Origin: JBEVJC01 sp040510375
GTDB lineage: Bacteria; Bacteroidota; Bacteroidia; Chitinophagales; Chitinophagaceae
DNA length: 64,000 nt
Direction: 5' to 3'
Assembly (NCBI GenBank): GCA_040510375.1
Contig: JBEVJC010000022.1
Location: forward strand, 203,828-267,827
Shown one piece after another: positions 8,484 to 18,735 of the stretch (positions are counted from its first letter, which is position 1; each line of letters opens with the position of its first letter). A program made the position numbers and the translations under genes. Below the pieces are notes generated by a model that was not told the origin of the DNA, made no database searches, and was given only the letters and a program-made list of their open reading frames with translations.

Positions 8484-11400
8484 TTATCGTTTGTATATCC
8501 GGAAAGATTTTTTCACATCACCGGCAGTTATCTCGCAGAGATAGATGCCCGGAGCAAACCTTCCTGTAGTAAGATCCAACTCATATTTTTGTACGAAGCC
8601 CGTGGCCCTGCTGCGTACATCATATACGAGTTTGCCTTGCAGGTCATGCACCCGAACTGATACACCATCATTATCATTGGCCTGGTAAACCAGGTTGAAC
8701 AATCCCCCGGATGGATTTGGATACACGTTCCAGCTGATCTCATTGCGGAATAAAACCGGACGCACTGAAGAATAACGTACACGTCCATCCCGGTCAACGA
8801 TCCTGAGCCGGTAATACCTTACACCCGATTTATTCAGCTCCCTGTCAGTGAAAGTATATTTCAATTCAGTGGCCGTAGTGCCAATCGCTGTTACCTCACC
8901 AATCACACTATAATCGTTACGGTCAAACCCTTCATTACTCCGTGCTGTTTCTATCACATATTTTAAAACATTCTCCTCGGAAGCACTGACCCAGTCAAGC
9001 TGCACATCGAGTCCGTTATTTATTTTCATTGCAGTAAACGATACCAGCCGCACCGGCAGCACCTGGTTCTGGTTGGTTCCGCCGTTATTCAGCCAGAACT
9101 CCGAAAAACCAGCCACGTCAAACTCAGCATAATATCCAATATCGAATGGCACAATCTTCACCTCCGACGGAGTAAAATAAGTCCAGAGTCCACCGGTATT
9201 ATCTGCCAGTGTGCCGTTTTCAATATTATCATCCGCAGCCGAAAACCATGACACGCCCAGCTCATAGGCCATTGCAGGTTTACTGCAGCCGGCACAACCA
9301 ACTGCATTGATCAGCGCTTCGGTCTCCGTATCGGTGAAATAGAAACGTACTTTGGCCGGACCCGCCAAACTGATATTGGAAGGTTTAATGGTGATATCCC
9401 TGTCGTGATAATATTGCAGACCATTCCATCTTACAGCTCCCGCGTTGATATACGCTTTGGCAACCGTACTTCCGAGATCCTGGCCTTGCGGATTTACAGA
9501 AGCGACAAGCTGGCCTCCTGTAACAAAATTGATCCAGCCCGAACCATTGACGGAACCAACAGTTATATCCGGACTCTCCGCACCCGCCGCAGAATAAATT
9601 CCAAAAACACCATCATAGATATGGATATCATCAATGGCAATACCATCACGCGCTACAAATGGATCGGACAACATTACGAAGCGCAGACGCACCCTGCTCA
9701 TATCGCCGGTAGTCGGGATTGCCGAGGTAGCCACATGCCAGCGCGTGTAATTCTCTACACTCCATACACCTTCTCCATCGTACACGCGATTATAAAAATT
9801 GGTTCCCGTTCCCGCACTGCCCAAACGCTCCCAGATGATCCCGTCATAAGAATATTCAACATACGCCGCATCACAAAGGCCCGCACCACAGTCTTCAATA
9901 TCCAATGCCACACTGAAACTCAGTGTAGGATTGCTCATTGCCCCCAGATCAAAACATGGTGAGTACAGATAGGAGAATTCGCCATCGTTATAATGTCCGG
10001 TCAGCCCTGTCTTCCATGCCTTCACACCACTGGCGGCCCGCGAAAGATTCGGCGACGAAGGTGTACCGTACTCCCATGAGCTTTTGTTCCCGGCAGGATA
10101 CCAGTCGCCATCGTTGACTTCAAAATCCTGCAGGTAAGGGAACACCGAAATCACCGGCGAATTATGGAACGACATCCTGAGTGTATCATTTAAATTATAA
10201 CTGTCACTGCCCAGACCGGTCCATACTGTTATATCGTGTAACCCCGGAACCGACAGGTCGGTAGTTACAGCAAAAGAATATACAAGTGATTGGTTCGGTG
10301 CTATTGAGGGAATGACATCACTGACCACAATTCCCCCGTCTATCTGGTAATATACCGGGATTGAATTTATAACCGATGTGGAACTGTTACGGACTATCAC
10401 CTGCACCGTTTCTGTGTTACCGAGTCCACAGCTGGACAACACGGGCGAATTGATCATCAGCATCTGCAGGTCATTGTTCGCCACATATAAATGTACCTGG
10501 TCGAATGTATAACCGGAAGCCTCCACCTGATCTGCTGTAATGTATTGCCCGAACTGACCCCAGCGGATCTGGGTGCTGCTGCTGAACTGCTGGCCTGCGT
10601 TATTAAGAGCCCTGCTCAATTCAAGACTGGCCGATCGTTTAAAGACGCCCACATCGGCCTGGTTGGCAGCCAGGTCGTATATCTCTATCCAGTTATCAAT
10701 ATCCGATCCCCGTACCCAACACCTGTTGCTGGGATAATCAAATTGCCCGTGATGTTTGAACAGGAAATCAAGCCGGATATCATCTGTTGTTGCATCATAA
10801 CCGGAAAGATTATAAGTACCGATGATACTGTCTGAACTACCCAGGCCATTATATGTCCTTGAGTCAATCGTCAGTGCACGGTTGCCAATCGCGATACCCG
10901 TATTGACGTAAGAACGGAGACGACCATACTCTGTATTTGTCCGGAAATCGTACCGGTCTGCTCCCTCCAGTCCTGTCTTTGCACCAATATATTCAACCGC
11001 GGGCATCGCTTCAAAACCCTCAAGATAATCGGTAGTCAGATCGATTGGTGCATTATCCAGCTGGCGGTAACGGGTCTTCAGTGTGTCGTTTGACAAAACA
11101 GGATCGCCGGGTTGACTAACCGCCACTTCTATATCATACAACCCCACAAGAGCAAGGTTTGCTGTTGTGGTGAATGAAAATAGTTTAACAGCGCCGGCAC
11201 CAATTGCCGGGTTCACGAGGTTCTCTGTAATCCAGCTTCCACCATTTATCCGGTAACTGATCACCGCATTACCTGCGGTAGCCACATCATCCAGGTTTTT
11301 TATCCTTACCCGGATAACAGCAGATGCCGGCAAAGCAGTGGAAGTATATAGCCGGCCCGTACCGGCGGGTAAAACAATCGCCTCCATCCGCAGGTCGTTA

Positions 11401-13865
11401 TCCGAAATTGTACCAACGCAGGTACCTGAATCGGGTTTCCGGGAGATTGCTGTGGCGCGGCGGCCAATCTTGCCATTAATCCGGGCCCTCACACTGAAAT
11501 AATAGGTTGTATCCGGATTGAGTCCGCTGACTACATAGTTGGTTGCATTTACAATTGTAACCGGTTTCATACTACTCCCCTTCAGCATCATCACTTCATA
11601 GTCGGTTGCACCAGCGACTGCAGTCCAGCTGAGATCCGCATAACCCGCACATTGCGTAGCAGAGAGACTCAAAACCGGCGATCCGAGAATGGTGAATGGT
11701 TCACTCAAACTTTCAATTCCGGTACCGGTATGGATAAGTTTTATACGTGCCTGGTCTGTGGTGACAGATGGAATGGTCCAGGCCAGGATCCTGGAACCGG
11801 CTGGAATGCCCGACTGTATTGGCGTCCAGCTTACACCATTATCTGATGAAAATTCAAGCGCAAAAGTCTGGGAAGGATTTCCATCAGCATCCCATACAAT
11901 GTAAATACCCTCTGATGGAACCAGGCGTTCACCCCCGGAAGGATATGTGAGCCTGGCCGAAACTGAAACCGTATCAAATACAAGAAAATAACTGTGTGAT
12001 CCACCAGCCGGGATATTGGTACCCTTCACTGTGAATGTATAATTACCGGGCTGCGGATTAGTGATTACTACCTGTTCAATATTGTTGATGTGATCTGCTC
12101 CTGTTGTTGCATTGTTATTGACGTTTGCCTTTGTTGTATCCAGCAACTGCGGAAGGATAACCGCTGATGCCGGATCGCTTACCTCAAGGTCAAGATCATT
12201 GACCAGTGCATGTGCTGCAAACACTGCAGCGGCGGAATCATTCCAGTATAACATTACTTTCAGCACCGCGGGACTTGTTCCCGACGGTATATTAAGCGTA
12301 TGTGTCTGGGTACTTCCGTTTGTGACAGATGAGGTAAAGTAGTTCTGCCGTTCAAGTATTCCCACTGAACGCAAAAGATTCATCCATCCGAAACCGAAAC
12401 GGTAATCAGGACCGGGATTACCCTTGTCATCTGCCCCGTTCAGCAGGATCGCCTTCATTAATCCATTCAGCGGATCTGCACCTGCATGCAACTGCCTGTA
12501 ACGTTGGTATAATAAAGCCAGTCCACCCGATACTGCAGGCGCCGACATACTGGTACCGGTCTGATAGATATAACTGTTACCCGGTCCGGTTGAGAGTACA
12601 CTCGTTCCCTGGGCAACGATCTCCGGTTTTATACGACCATCACGGACCGGCCCCCTGCTTGAGTTTGTATTGAGTGCATAGGTTGTACCTCCGTTGCCTA
12701 CACAGATTACATTTTTCGCAGTCTGGTAAGCCCCCAGTACATTACTGAATCCTGCGGGATACCCGGCGCAGTTATAATTCCCGCTATTTCCCGCCGCAAA
12801 AACATGCTGAAGATGTGGCATCTCAAAAGCCTGCTGGTCGGTGATCCTGGAATAAAGATCATAGATCCCGAAACTGGCACAGTCATTTACCACATTACCG
12901 TAAGAATTATTGGTGATCACCATATTATTGTCCGCAACATACACCGGCGCCAATGCAATAATATTGGAGAAGGCCTGCGCAATAATTGTTGCTGCGGGTG
13001 CAATTCCGCGCTGTTGTTCCATAATGATACCTGCACCGGCTGTTGTACCCATCACGTGCATACCATGCGCACCACCTACCTGTGGTGACCTGTTTATAAC
13101 GCGTTCTGCAAGATCAATATGCTGCAATGGATCAGCATTATCACCCACCCCGATCACCACACCCGCACCATCCAGGTTCCTGCCTGAAGGATCCTGTAAT
13201 ACATTCGCCCTTGAATTCCCACGGCTGTTATCATTCACCGGTTCATCCTGTCGCGGAATTGCCTGTACATATTCGATGTAATCGCTCGATGCCAGCTCCT
13301 TTAACCGGCCGGAAGGTACCCGCACGGCAAGGATCCGGTACGACTTATACCTGTCATCCAGTACAGTAATATTCATTCCCGCCAGTACTGATCGTACCTG
13401 TGTTGCATTAAAAGATTTTGGGAAACTGATCCAGCAGTCAACCGAACCCGGTACTACCACAGACCAGGGCGGGTATTGCCCGTTTACAAGTTGTGGCTGC
13501 ATCTTCTGTTCAGGCTGCAACTGGATCATTGCCCGTACATGCGCCTGCCTGAGTGTATTTGCACTGAGGCCTCCGCGGATCATCACTGTATAAGCTTTGT
13601 TGGGAAGATATTCCAGCAATTCAATTCCGGCCTGTAACAGGATGCTGCGATCCTTTTCTGTTGGAATAACTTCGAACTGCATAACACGCATAACCGGTTC
13701 AGTTGAACGACGCGTATTGAAACGGACCAGCTCCTGTTCATCTAATTTCGCAGCGGGACTGATGGTGCCATTACTTAAATAAATCCGGTAATCCGTTTCC
13801 TGTTGTGCAAAACATACAGTAGCGAATAATAATAACACAATCAACGGGACTGGACCAGATTTCAT
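8484..13865 (-). CDS. Giant secreted S8 (subtilisin-like) protease with type A T9SS sorting domain
   Basis: 1793 residues. After a signal peptide (1-20) comes a propeptide-like region (about 60-205) and a subtilase domain with Asp242 (VIGVGDNADPLQHIDL), His267 (GGAHGMHVMGT), the oxyanion-region Asn in ITNNSYG (about 320) and Ser439 (GTSMSAP). After the catalytic domain follow a PPC-like beta domain, a fibronectin type III domain (LSWTAVAGATDYEV), two CARDB-like adhesion modules separated by long jelly-roll/MAM-like regions, and a C-terminal type A T9SS domain (NVYPNPSGG ... GIYLCEI ... KKSF). The catalytic triad is complete, so an active surface or secreted protease is expected. The 12-mer TTATCTAATTTG at 13883-13894 lies just upstream. 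Confidence 0.92.
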   Translation of the reverse strand: MKSGPVPLIVLLLFATVCFAQQETDYRIYLSNGTISPAAKLDEQELVRFNTRRSTEPVMRVMQFEVIPTEKDRSILLQAGIELLEYLPNKAYTVMIRGGLSANTLRQAHVRAMIQLQPEQKMQPQLVNGQYPPWSVVVPGSVDCWISFPKSFNATQVRSVLAGMNITVLDDRYKSYRILAVRVPSGRLKELASSDYIEYVQAIPRQDEPVNDNSRGNSRANVLQDPSGRNLDGAGVVIGVGDNADPLQHIDLAERVINRSPQVGGAHGMHVMGTTAGAGIIMEQQRGIAPAATIIAQAFSNIIALAPVYVADNNMVITNNSYGNVVNDCASFGIYDLYSRITDQQAFEMPHLQHVFAAGNSGNYNCAGYPAGFSNVLGAYQTAKNVICVGNGGTTYALNTNSSRGPVRDGRIKPEIVAQGTSVLSTGPGNSYIYQTGTSMSAPAVSGGLALLYQRYRQLHAGADPLNGLMKAILLNGADDKGNPGPDYRFGFGWMNLLRSVGILERQNYFTSSVTNGSTQTHTLNIPSGTSPAVLKVMLYWNDSAAAVFAAHALVNDLDLEVSDPASAVILPQLLDTTKANVNNNATTGADHINNIEQVVITNPQPGNYTFTVKGTNIPAGGSHSYFLVFDTVSVSARLTYPSGGERLVPSEGIYIVWDADGNPSQTFALEFSSDNGVSWTPIQSGIPAGSRILAWTIPSVTTDQARIKLIHTGTGIESLSEPFTILGSPVLSLSATQCAGYADLSWTAVAGATDYEVMMLKGSSMKPVTIVNATNYVVSGLNPDTTYYFSVRARINGKIGRRATAISRKPDSGTCVGTISDNDLRMEAIVLPAGTGRLYTSTALPASAVIRVRIKNLDDVATAGNAVISYRINGGSWITENLVNPAIGAGAVKLFSFTTTANLALVGLYDIEVAVSQPGDPVLSNDTLKTRYRQLDNAPIDLTTDYLEGFEAMPAVEYIGAKTGLEGADRYDFRTNTEYGRLRSYVNTGIAIGNRALTIDSRTYNGLGSSDSIIGTYNLSGYDATTDDIRLDFLFKHHGQFDYPSNRCWVRGSDIDNWIEIYDLAANQADVGVFKRSASLELSRALNNAGQQFSSSTQIRWGQFGQYITADQVEASGYTFDQVHLYVANNDLQMLMINSPVLSSCGLGNTETVQVIVRNSSTSVINSIPVYYQIDGGIVVSDVIPSIAPNQSLVYSFAVTTDLSVPGLHDITVWTGLGSDSYNLNDTLRMSFHNSPVISVFPYLQDFEVNDGDWYPAGNKSSWEYGTPSSPNLSRAASGVKAWKTGLTGHYNDGEFSYLYSPCFDLGAMSNPTLSFSVALDIEDCGAGLCDAAYVEYSYDGIIWERLGSAGTGTNFYNRVYDGEGVWSVENYTRWHVATSAIPTTGDMSRVRLRFVMLSDPFVARDGIAIDDIHIYDGVFGIYSAAGAESPDITVGSVNGSGWINFVTGGQLVASVNPQGQDLGSTVAKAYINAGAVRWNGLQYYHDRDITIKPSNISLAGPAKVRFYFTDTETEALINAVGCAGCSKPAMAYELGVSWFSAADDNIENGTLADNTGGLWTYFTPSEVKIVPFDIGYYAEFDVAGFSEFWLNNGGTNQNQVLPVRLVSFTAMKINNGLDVQLDWVSASEENVLKYVIETARSNEGFDRNDYSVIGEVTAIGTTATELKYTFTDRELNKSGVRYYRLRIVDRDGRVRYSSVRPVLFRNEISWNVYPNPSGGLFNLVYQANDNDGVSVRVHDLQGKLVYDVRSRATGFVQKYELDLTTGRFAPGIYLCEITAGDVKKSFRIYKR

Positions 13866-13882
13866 AAGTAGGCTTGATCCAA

Positions 13883-13894
13883 CAAATTAGATAA
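13883..13894 (-). promoter_or_regulatory. TTATCTAATTTG motif upstream of the subtilase gene
   Basis: On the minus strand TTATCTAATTTG ends 17 bp before the start codon at 13865. It resembles the -7 box with a shortened spacer (TAnTTTG). The identical 12-mer stands before the gamma-carbonic-anhydrase-like gene at 38382-38393. Confidence 0.35.
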
Positions 13895-13953
13895 ATTTCC
13901 CGATTCTTACAACACGGAACAATGCCCAGTTTTGTTCAGGAAAAATACCATGG

Positions 13954-16900
13954 TCACGCCACTTGCTGAAGCCTGGGAAAACAGTATTTATGCATCCCGG
14001 CAAGGAACCGGTGCATGTCTTCCATCTTACGAACCGGATCAACTACCAGCATGAACATTTTGCCGACCTGCTTCAGCCTGGCCTTGTTGGTGCCGGTTTG
14101 CAGGTAATCCAGCACATTTTTAAAGAGAGGACTTTCAAAATAGGGGGAATCAGGACGGTTTATAAAATAACATCTTAATACGTCTGACTTAAGCGACATT
14201 TTTTCAAAGCCAAGATCCACTGCCAGTTTACGGCAACGAACGGTAATAAACAGTTCGTCCACCTGTTCGGGGATCGGACCAAACCGGTCACTTAATTCAT
14301 CGCGCATGGATAACAGCTCTTCCTCCGAATCGGAGTTATCCAGCCGCTGATATAATGAAAGGCGTTCAGTAATACTCTCCACATAATCATCCGGAATCAG
14401 GATTTCCAGGTCGGTATCAATGGTACAATCCTGCACAAAATCATCCTGCCGCGTGATCTCCTCCTTGAACAGGTCTTTAAAATCAGTCCGTTTTAATTCC
14501 CTGATTGATTCATCAAGGATTTTCTGATACATTTCAAATCCTATCTCGGCCATAAAACCACTTTGTTCACCTCCAAGAAGGTTACCCGCACCCCGGATAT
14601 CAAGATCACGCATCGCAATCTGGAAGCCGCTTCCAAGATCGCTGTGTTGCTCCAGGGTTTGCAGGCGCTTACGCGAATCAGAGGGTAGTGTACTCATTGG
14701 TGGCGCCAACAGGTAACAGAAAGCTTTTTTATTACTCCGGCCAACCCTTCCGCGCAACTGGTGAAGATCACTTAATCCGAACTGATGTGCATTATTTACA
14801 ATAATGGTATTCACGTTTGGTATATCCACCCCGCTCTCTACAATATTGGTACAAACAAGTACATCGTAACGTTTATCGATAAAGTCCATGATCTTTTCTT
14901 CGAGCTCATGACCTTCCATTTGTCCATGGGCAAAACCGATGCTGAGGTCGGGACATAATCCCTGGATCAGTGATGCAATCTCGGGAAGCCCGCTGATCCT
15001 GTTATAAATAAAGAATACCTGTCCGCCCCGTTCGGTTTCATAATAAATAGCATCGCGGATAAAGTCTTCATTAAATACCTGCACTTCGGTCTGGATCGGC
15101 TGCCTGTTTGGTGGAGGCGTGTTCATAATACTGAGATCACGCGCACCCATCAGGGAAAACTGCAATGTTCGTGGTATCGGGGTGGCAGTAAGGGTCAGGC
15201 AATCAACCGTTGTTCTCAGTGCCTTTATTTTTTCCTTATGGGCCACGCCAAATTTTTGTTCCTCATCCACTACCAGCAAGCCAAGGTCTTTAAACTTAAC
15301 TTCCTTCCCCAGTATACTATGCGTACCGATGAGGATATCAATCTTTCCTTCTTCCAGGCGCTTGAATGTTTCCTTCCGTTCCTTTGCCGATTTGAAACGG
15401 TTGATATAATCAACGGTCACCGGAAAATCCTTCAGCCGTTCCCTGAATGTTTTATAGTGCTGGAACGCAAGAATGGTGGTTGGTACCAGCACTGCGGCCT
15501 GTTTACCATCAATACATGTCTTGAAAGCCGCACGGATAGCCACTTCTGTCTTTCCAAAACCAACATCACCGCAAACAAGGCGGTCCATCGGGGAGGCAGA
15601 TTCCATATCCTTTTTTACATCGGCAGTAGCCTTGCTCTGGTCGGGAGTATCCTCATAAATAAAGGATGCTTCAAGCTCGGTCTGCATATAATTGTCCGGT
15701 GTATGCGCAAATCCTTCCTGCGCCTTCCGTTTTGCATACAGTTTTATCAGGTCAAAAGCGATCTCTTTAACACGCGCCTTTGTTTTTTCCTTAAGCCTGT
15801 TCCATACATCACTTCCAAGTTTATTCACCTTGGGCACACTTCCATCCTTACCGGTATACTTGGCAATCTTGTGAAGCGAGTTGATATTGACATATAATAT
15901 ATCGCTGTCGCGATAAATAATCCGCACTGCTTCCTGCAACCTTCCGTTCGCTTCCAGTTTCTGCAATCCGCTGTATACCCCGACGCCGTGATCGATATGG
16001 GTAACATAATCGCCCGGCTGCAACTCGCGCAGCGTACGGAGGGTAAGTGCCTTGTTTTTATTATAGGCCTGCTTTACATGATATTTATGATATCGCTGGA
16101 ATACCTGGTGGTCGGTATAACAAACAATTTTAAGATCCTCTTCAATAAACCCTTCATGGATCGATGTCACTACGGGATTAAATACAATCTCCGCTTTCAG
16201 GTCGTCGAAAATTGTCTGCAGCCGCTCCAGCTGTTTTGGATTTTCGGCAAAGAGATACAATACAAATCCTTTTGCCTCCCAGCTTTTCAGGTCGCGGATC
16301 AGCAGGTCGAATTGCCGGTTAAACGCAGGCTGCTGGCGGGTCTGGAACATTATCTCATGCGCCGCCGGTAAGGCAGGCAATGTATCCTTATGTCCGAAGC
16401 CAACCACATGTCGGAGAAAAAGATCACGTTCAAAGACCTCCACCGAAATGAAATCTTTGGCAGACACATCCAGCCGGACCATTTTGTTATCCTCTTCTTC
16501 CTGTAATGCCTTTTTAGTGCTGACCGATTTACCTTCTGCCTGCAGGTTCAGGAATGATTGCAGGTCGTCCATGTTTTCATTCAACCGTTCGCGGCAGAGT
16601 TCATAATCTTCGATCCATACCACGGTATTTTCCGGCAGGTATTCCAGTAATGAAACTTTCTCCTCATCCCTGAAATGGGTATCTACGTTGGGAATGATAT
16701 TTACCTGCAACAGCTTTCGTTCGCTCAGCTGGGTTTCAGGATCTACTATGCGGATAGAATCCACTTCGTTGCCAAACAATTCCAGACGGTAAGGTTTTTC
16801 ATTACCGAAGGAATAAATATCAAGGATACCGCCTCGGATGGCGAATTGTCCGGGTTCGTATACAAAGTCGGACCGTTCAAATCCATAGTCCGATAATTTC

Positions 16901-17382
16901 AGCAATAGTTCCTCAACATTTATCGGATCGCCCGACTTGATCGAGATGATATTGGAAGCGAGGGCCGAAGGCACCACTACTTTTTCGAAAAGTGCTTCCG
17001 GATAACTGACCAGCACCTTTTTGTTTCCACCTGCTGCCATTTTGGTAAGCGCTTCGGTGCGTAACATCACATGTGATGAATGGAGCAACCGGTAATTTTT
17101 CCTGTTCTTGAAAGAAGAGGGGAAATAAAAAATATCCAGTGCGCCGGTGAGGTTCTCCATTGTGTTATGGAAGTAGGCCGCCTCTTCAGCATCATTCAGT
17201 AAAATCAGGTGATTGAGTTGCGCACAGGAAGGATGAAGGAAACTGGCAGCCGTCACAAATTCACGAGAACTTCCCTGGAGATTTTTGAGAACAATTTTCT
17301 GGGGCTGGGAATAGGATAGCCTGTCCGCCAATTGAAATAGGCGGGGTGTATTCTGGTACTGCTGCAACAATTCGGAACTCAT
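13954..17382 (-). CDS. mfd: Transcription-repair coupling factor Mfd
   Basis: Frees RNA polymerase stalled at DNA damage and recruits UvrA for excision repair. The 1142 residues contain the UvrB-like N-terminal region, the RNA-polymerase interaction (CarD-like) domain (LQPGDYVTHIDHGVGVY), and the RecG-like translocase with Walker A (GDVGFGKTEVAI), DEEQ box (VVDEEQKFGV), TATPIPRTL and QLRGRVGRS motifs, then the C-terminal TRCF domain (LSLYQRL). Length is normal. The start at 17382 is supported by a TATCTTTG box ending 10 bp upstream. uvrC, a partner in the same repair pathway, is at 58 kb. Confidence 0.97.
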   Translation of the reverse strand: MSSELLQQYQNTPRLFQLADRLSYSQPQKIVLKNLQGSSREFVTAASFLHPSCAQLNHLILLNDAEEAAYFHNTMENLTGALDIFYFPSSFKNRKNYRLLHSSHVMLRTEALTKMAAGGNKKVLVSYPEALFEKVVVPSALASNIISIKSGDPINVEELLLKLSDYGFERSDFVYEPGQFAIRGGILDIYSFGNEKPYRLELFGNEVDSIRIVDPETQLSERKLLQVNIIPNVDTHFRDEEKVSLLEYLPENTVVWIEDYELCRERLNENMDDLQSFLNLQAEGKSVSTKKALQEEEDNKMVRLDVSAKDFISVEVFERDLFLRHVVGFGHKDTLPALPAAHEIMFQTRQQPAFNRQFDLLIRDLKSWEAKGFVLYLFAENPKQLERLQTIFDDLKAEIVFNPVVTSIHEGFIEEDLKIVCYTDHQVFQRYHKYHVKQAYNKNKALTLRTLRELQPGDYVTHIDHGVGVYSGLQKLEANGRLQEAVRIIYRDSDILYVNINSLHKIAKYTGKDGSVPKVNKLGSDVWNRLKEKTKARVKEIAFDLIKLYAKRKAQEGFAHTPDNYMQTELEASFIYEDTPDQSKATADVKKDMESASPMDRLVCGDVGFGKTEVAIRAAFKTCIDGKQAAVLVPTTILAFQHYKTFRERLKDFPVTVDYINRFKSAKERKETFKRLEEGKIDILIGTHSILGKEVKFKDLGLLVVDEEQKFGVAHKEKIKALRTTVDCLTLTATPIPRTLQFSLMGARDLSIMNTPPPNRQPIQTEVQVFNEDFIRDAIYYETERGGQVFFIYNRISGLPEIASLIQGLCPDLSIGFAHGQMEGHELEEKIMDFIDKRYDVLVCTNIVESGVDIPNVNTIIVNNAHQFGLSDLHQLRGRVGRSNKKAFCYLLAPPMSTLPSDSRKRLQTLEQHSDLGSGFQIAMRDLDIRGAGNLLGGEQSGFMAEIGFEMYQKILDESIRELKRTDFKDLFKEEITRQDDFVQDCTIDTDLEILIPDDYVESITERLSLYQRLDNSDSEEELLSMRDELSDRFGPIPEQVDELFITVRCRKLAVDLGFEKMSLKSDVLRCYFINRPDSPYFESPLFKNVLDYLQTGTNKARLKQVGKMFMLVVDPVRKMEDMHRFLAGMHKYCFPRLQQVA

Positions 17383-17392
17383 AAAGAAGGAT

Positions 17393-17400
17393 CAAAGATA
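17393..17400 (-). promoter_or_regulatory. -7 promoter box (TATCTTTG) for mfd
   Basis: Exact TAnnTTTG match, only 10 bp before the mfd ATG, so the 5' leader should be a few bases long. Confidence 0.6.
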
Positions 17401-17508
17401 CGATAATTAAACCGGGCTGGTTTTTCCCGTTTGCGGCAACCTGAATACCCTTTAAGGATCGGAAGCGGCAGGATTGCCCGCAAACAGGAAGACTGATACC
17501 CCGAATGC

Positions 17509-17533
17509 AAAAACCCCGGCCATACCGGGGTTT
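17509..17533 (-). terminator. Terminator after the small carboxypeptidase-regulatory-like gene
   Basis: Perfect 9-bp stem AAACCCCGG / CCGGGGTTT with a 5-base loop; on the minus strand it runs into a T-run. It separates the gene at 17554 from the mfd promoter. Confidence 0.8.
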
Positions 17534-17553
17534 AACAGTTTATATAGTCTTAA

Positions 17554-17859
17554 TTATTGAATTACTATTTCCCCCACATCCACGGGCTGGTCCTTGACCT
17601 CGATATTGTCCAGCACCACATCCTTGCGGGGTTCTTTTGCGTCAACCACCACCCGATATGTTCCGGGTTTAACCGAAAGGGAGAAACTTCCGCCACTTAC
17701 GCCTGCTTTGGCCGAATCAGTAGAACTGATGGCCCACACCATTTCTGCAGCATCAGCGGGTGATACCTTTCCGGTGATACCCGGCTGCATCGGCCTGAAT
17801 GCATAAGCCGTACAAAGTCCAACGAGCGCCAGTCCCAGGAATACCAATTTTTTCTTCAT
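17554..17859 (-). CDS. Small exported protein with carboxypeptidase-regulatory-like beta fold
   Basis: 101 residues from the ATG at 17859 (MKKKLVFLGL); an upstream in-frame ATG at 17895 would place twelve unlikely residues before the signal peptide. The signal peptide spans about 1-20 and the mature part (GKVSPADAAEMVWA...GGSFSLSVKPGTYRVVVDA...DNIEVKDQPVDVGEIVI) has the strand pattern of the carboxypeptidase-D regulatory domain, a transthyretin-like beta sandwich common in exported Bacteroidota proteins. Without an attached outer-membrane barrel or enzyme it is a stand-alone domain; role unknown. Followed by a strong terminator. Confidence 0.75.
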   Translation of the reverse strand: MKKKLVFLGLALVGLCTAYAFRPMQPGITGKVSPADAAEMVWAISSTDSAKAGVSGGSFSLSVKPGTYRVVVDAKEPRKDVVLDNIEVKDQPVDVGEIVIQ

Positions 17860-17950
17860 AATATATAATTTGATGAATAATCGACTGCAAAGCAATTAAT
17901 CCAATGTTTATGCCACTTTTTTTTTAGTAACTTCCCAAAAATCGACGTTT

Positions 17951-18667
17951 ATGTCAACCTTGCCCTGGCAAACCGGAACTGTTATTCGCATCGAAAACGA
18001 GACTTATAACACCCGGCGATTCTGGATCGAAGTACAGGGGCAGGAAAATTTCGGATTTATTCCCGGCCAGTTTGTAACCCTGGATCTGCCGATCCACGAG
18101 AAGCCCAACAAACGCTGGCGGAGTTATTCCATTGCCAGCTGGCCCGATGGTACCAATGTATTTGAACTGCTGATTGTGTTGCTGGAGGGTGGACTGGGAT
18201 CAACCTACCTGTTTAACGAAATCAATGTAGGAAGTGAACTGGTACTGCGCGGCCCACTGGGACATTTTACGCTGGATGCTGAACATCTCGAAAAAAATAT
18301 CTTCATGATCTGCACCGGTACTGGTATCGCTCCGTTCCGGAGTATGGCTCATCATCTGCTGCTTAATAAAATTCCACACCAGCAGATCTATATAATCTTT
18401 GGCTGCAGGACTAAAAGCGACCTGTTGTACTACCAGGAAATGAATGAGCTTGCCCTTGATAATTTCCATTATATACCTACGCTTTCAAGGGAGCAATGGG
18501 ATGGCCATACCGGTTATGTGCACTCCATTTATGAAGAGTATTGCCGCGACAAACCTGACGCAGCATTTTTCCTGTGTGGCTGGAAGAATATGATTGATGA
18601 GGCGAAGTTGCGGATTGCAGCCCTGGGTTATGATCGCAAAGCCATTCACCTGGAACTTTATGGTTAA
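17951..18667 (+). CDS. Ferredoxin-NADP reductase-type flavoprotein
   Basis: 238 residues matching the FNR superfamily: an FAD-binding beta barrel with RSYSIAS (FAD contact, about residues 56-62), then an NAD(P)-binding domain with CTGTGIAPFRSM and the C-terminal CGWKNMI region, ending with an aromatic-containing tail (HLELYG). It lacks the 2Fe-2S domain found in multi-domain reductases, so it must pass electrons to or from a separate partner such as ferredoxin or flavodoxin. No electron carrier gene is next to it. Specific partner and direction are not predictable from the window. Confidence 0.87.
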   Translation: MSTLPWQTGTVIRIENETYNTRRFWIEVQGQENFGFIPGQFVTLDLPIHEKPNKRWRSYSIASWPDGTNVFELLIVLLEGGLGSTYLFNEINVGSELVLRGPLGHFTLDAEHLEKNIFMICTGTGIAPFRSMAHHLLLNKIPHQQIYIIFGCRTKSDLLYYQEMNELALDNFHYIPTLSREQWDGHTGYVHSIYEEYCRDKPDAAFFLCGWKNMIDEAKLRIAALGYDRKAIHLELYG

Positions 18668-18735
18668 CCGGCAGGACCGGCCAGCATTTAATACCGCTGA
18701 TCCGATCCGCCTGTTATTATGTTACCGGTGAACAA

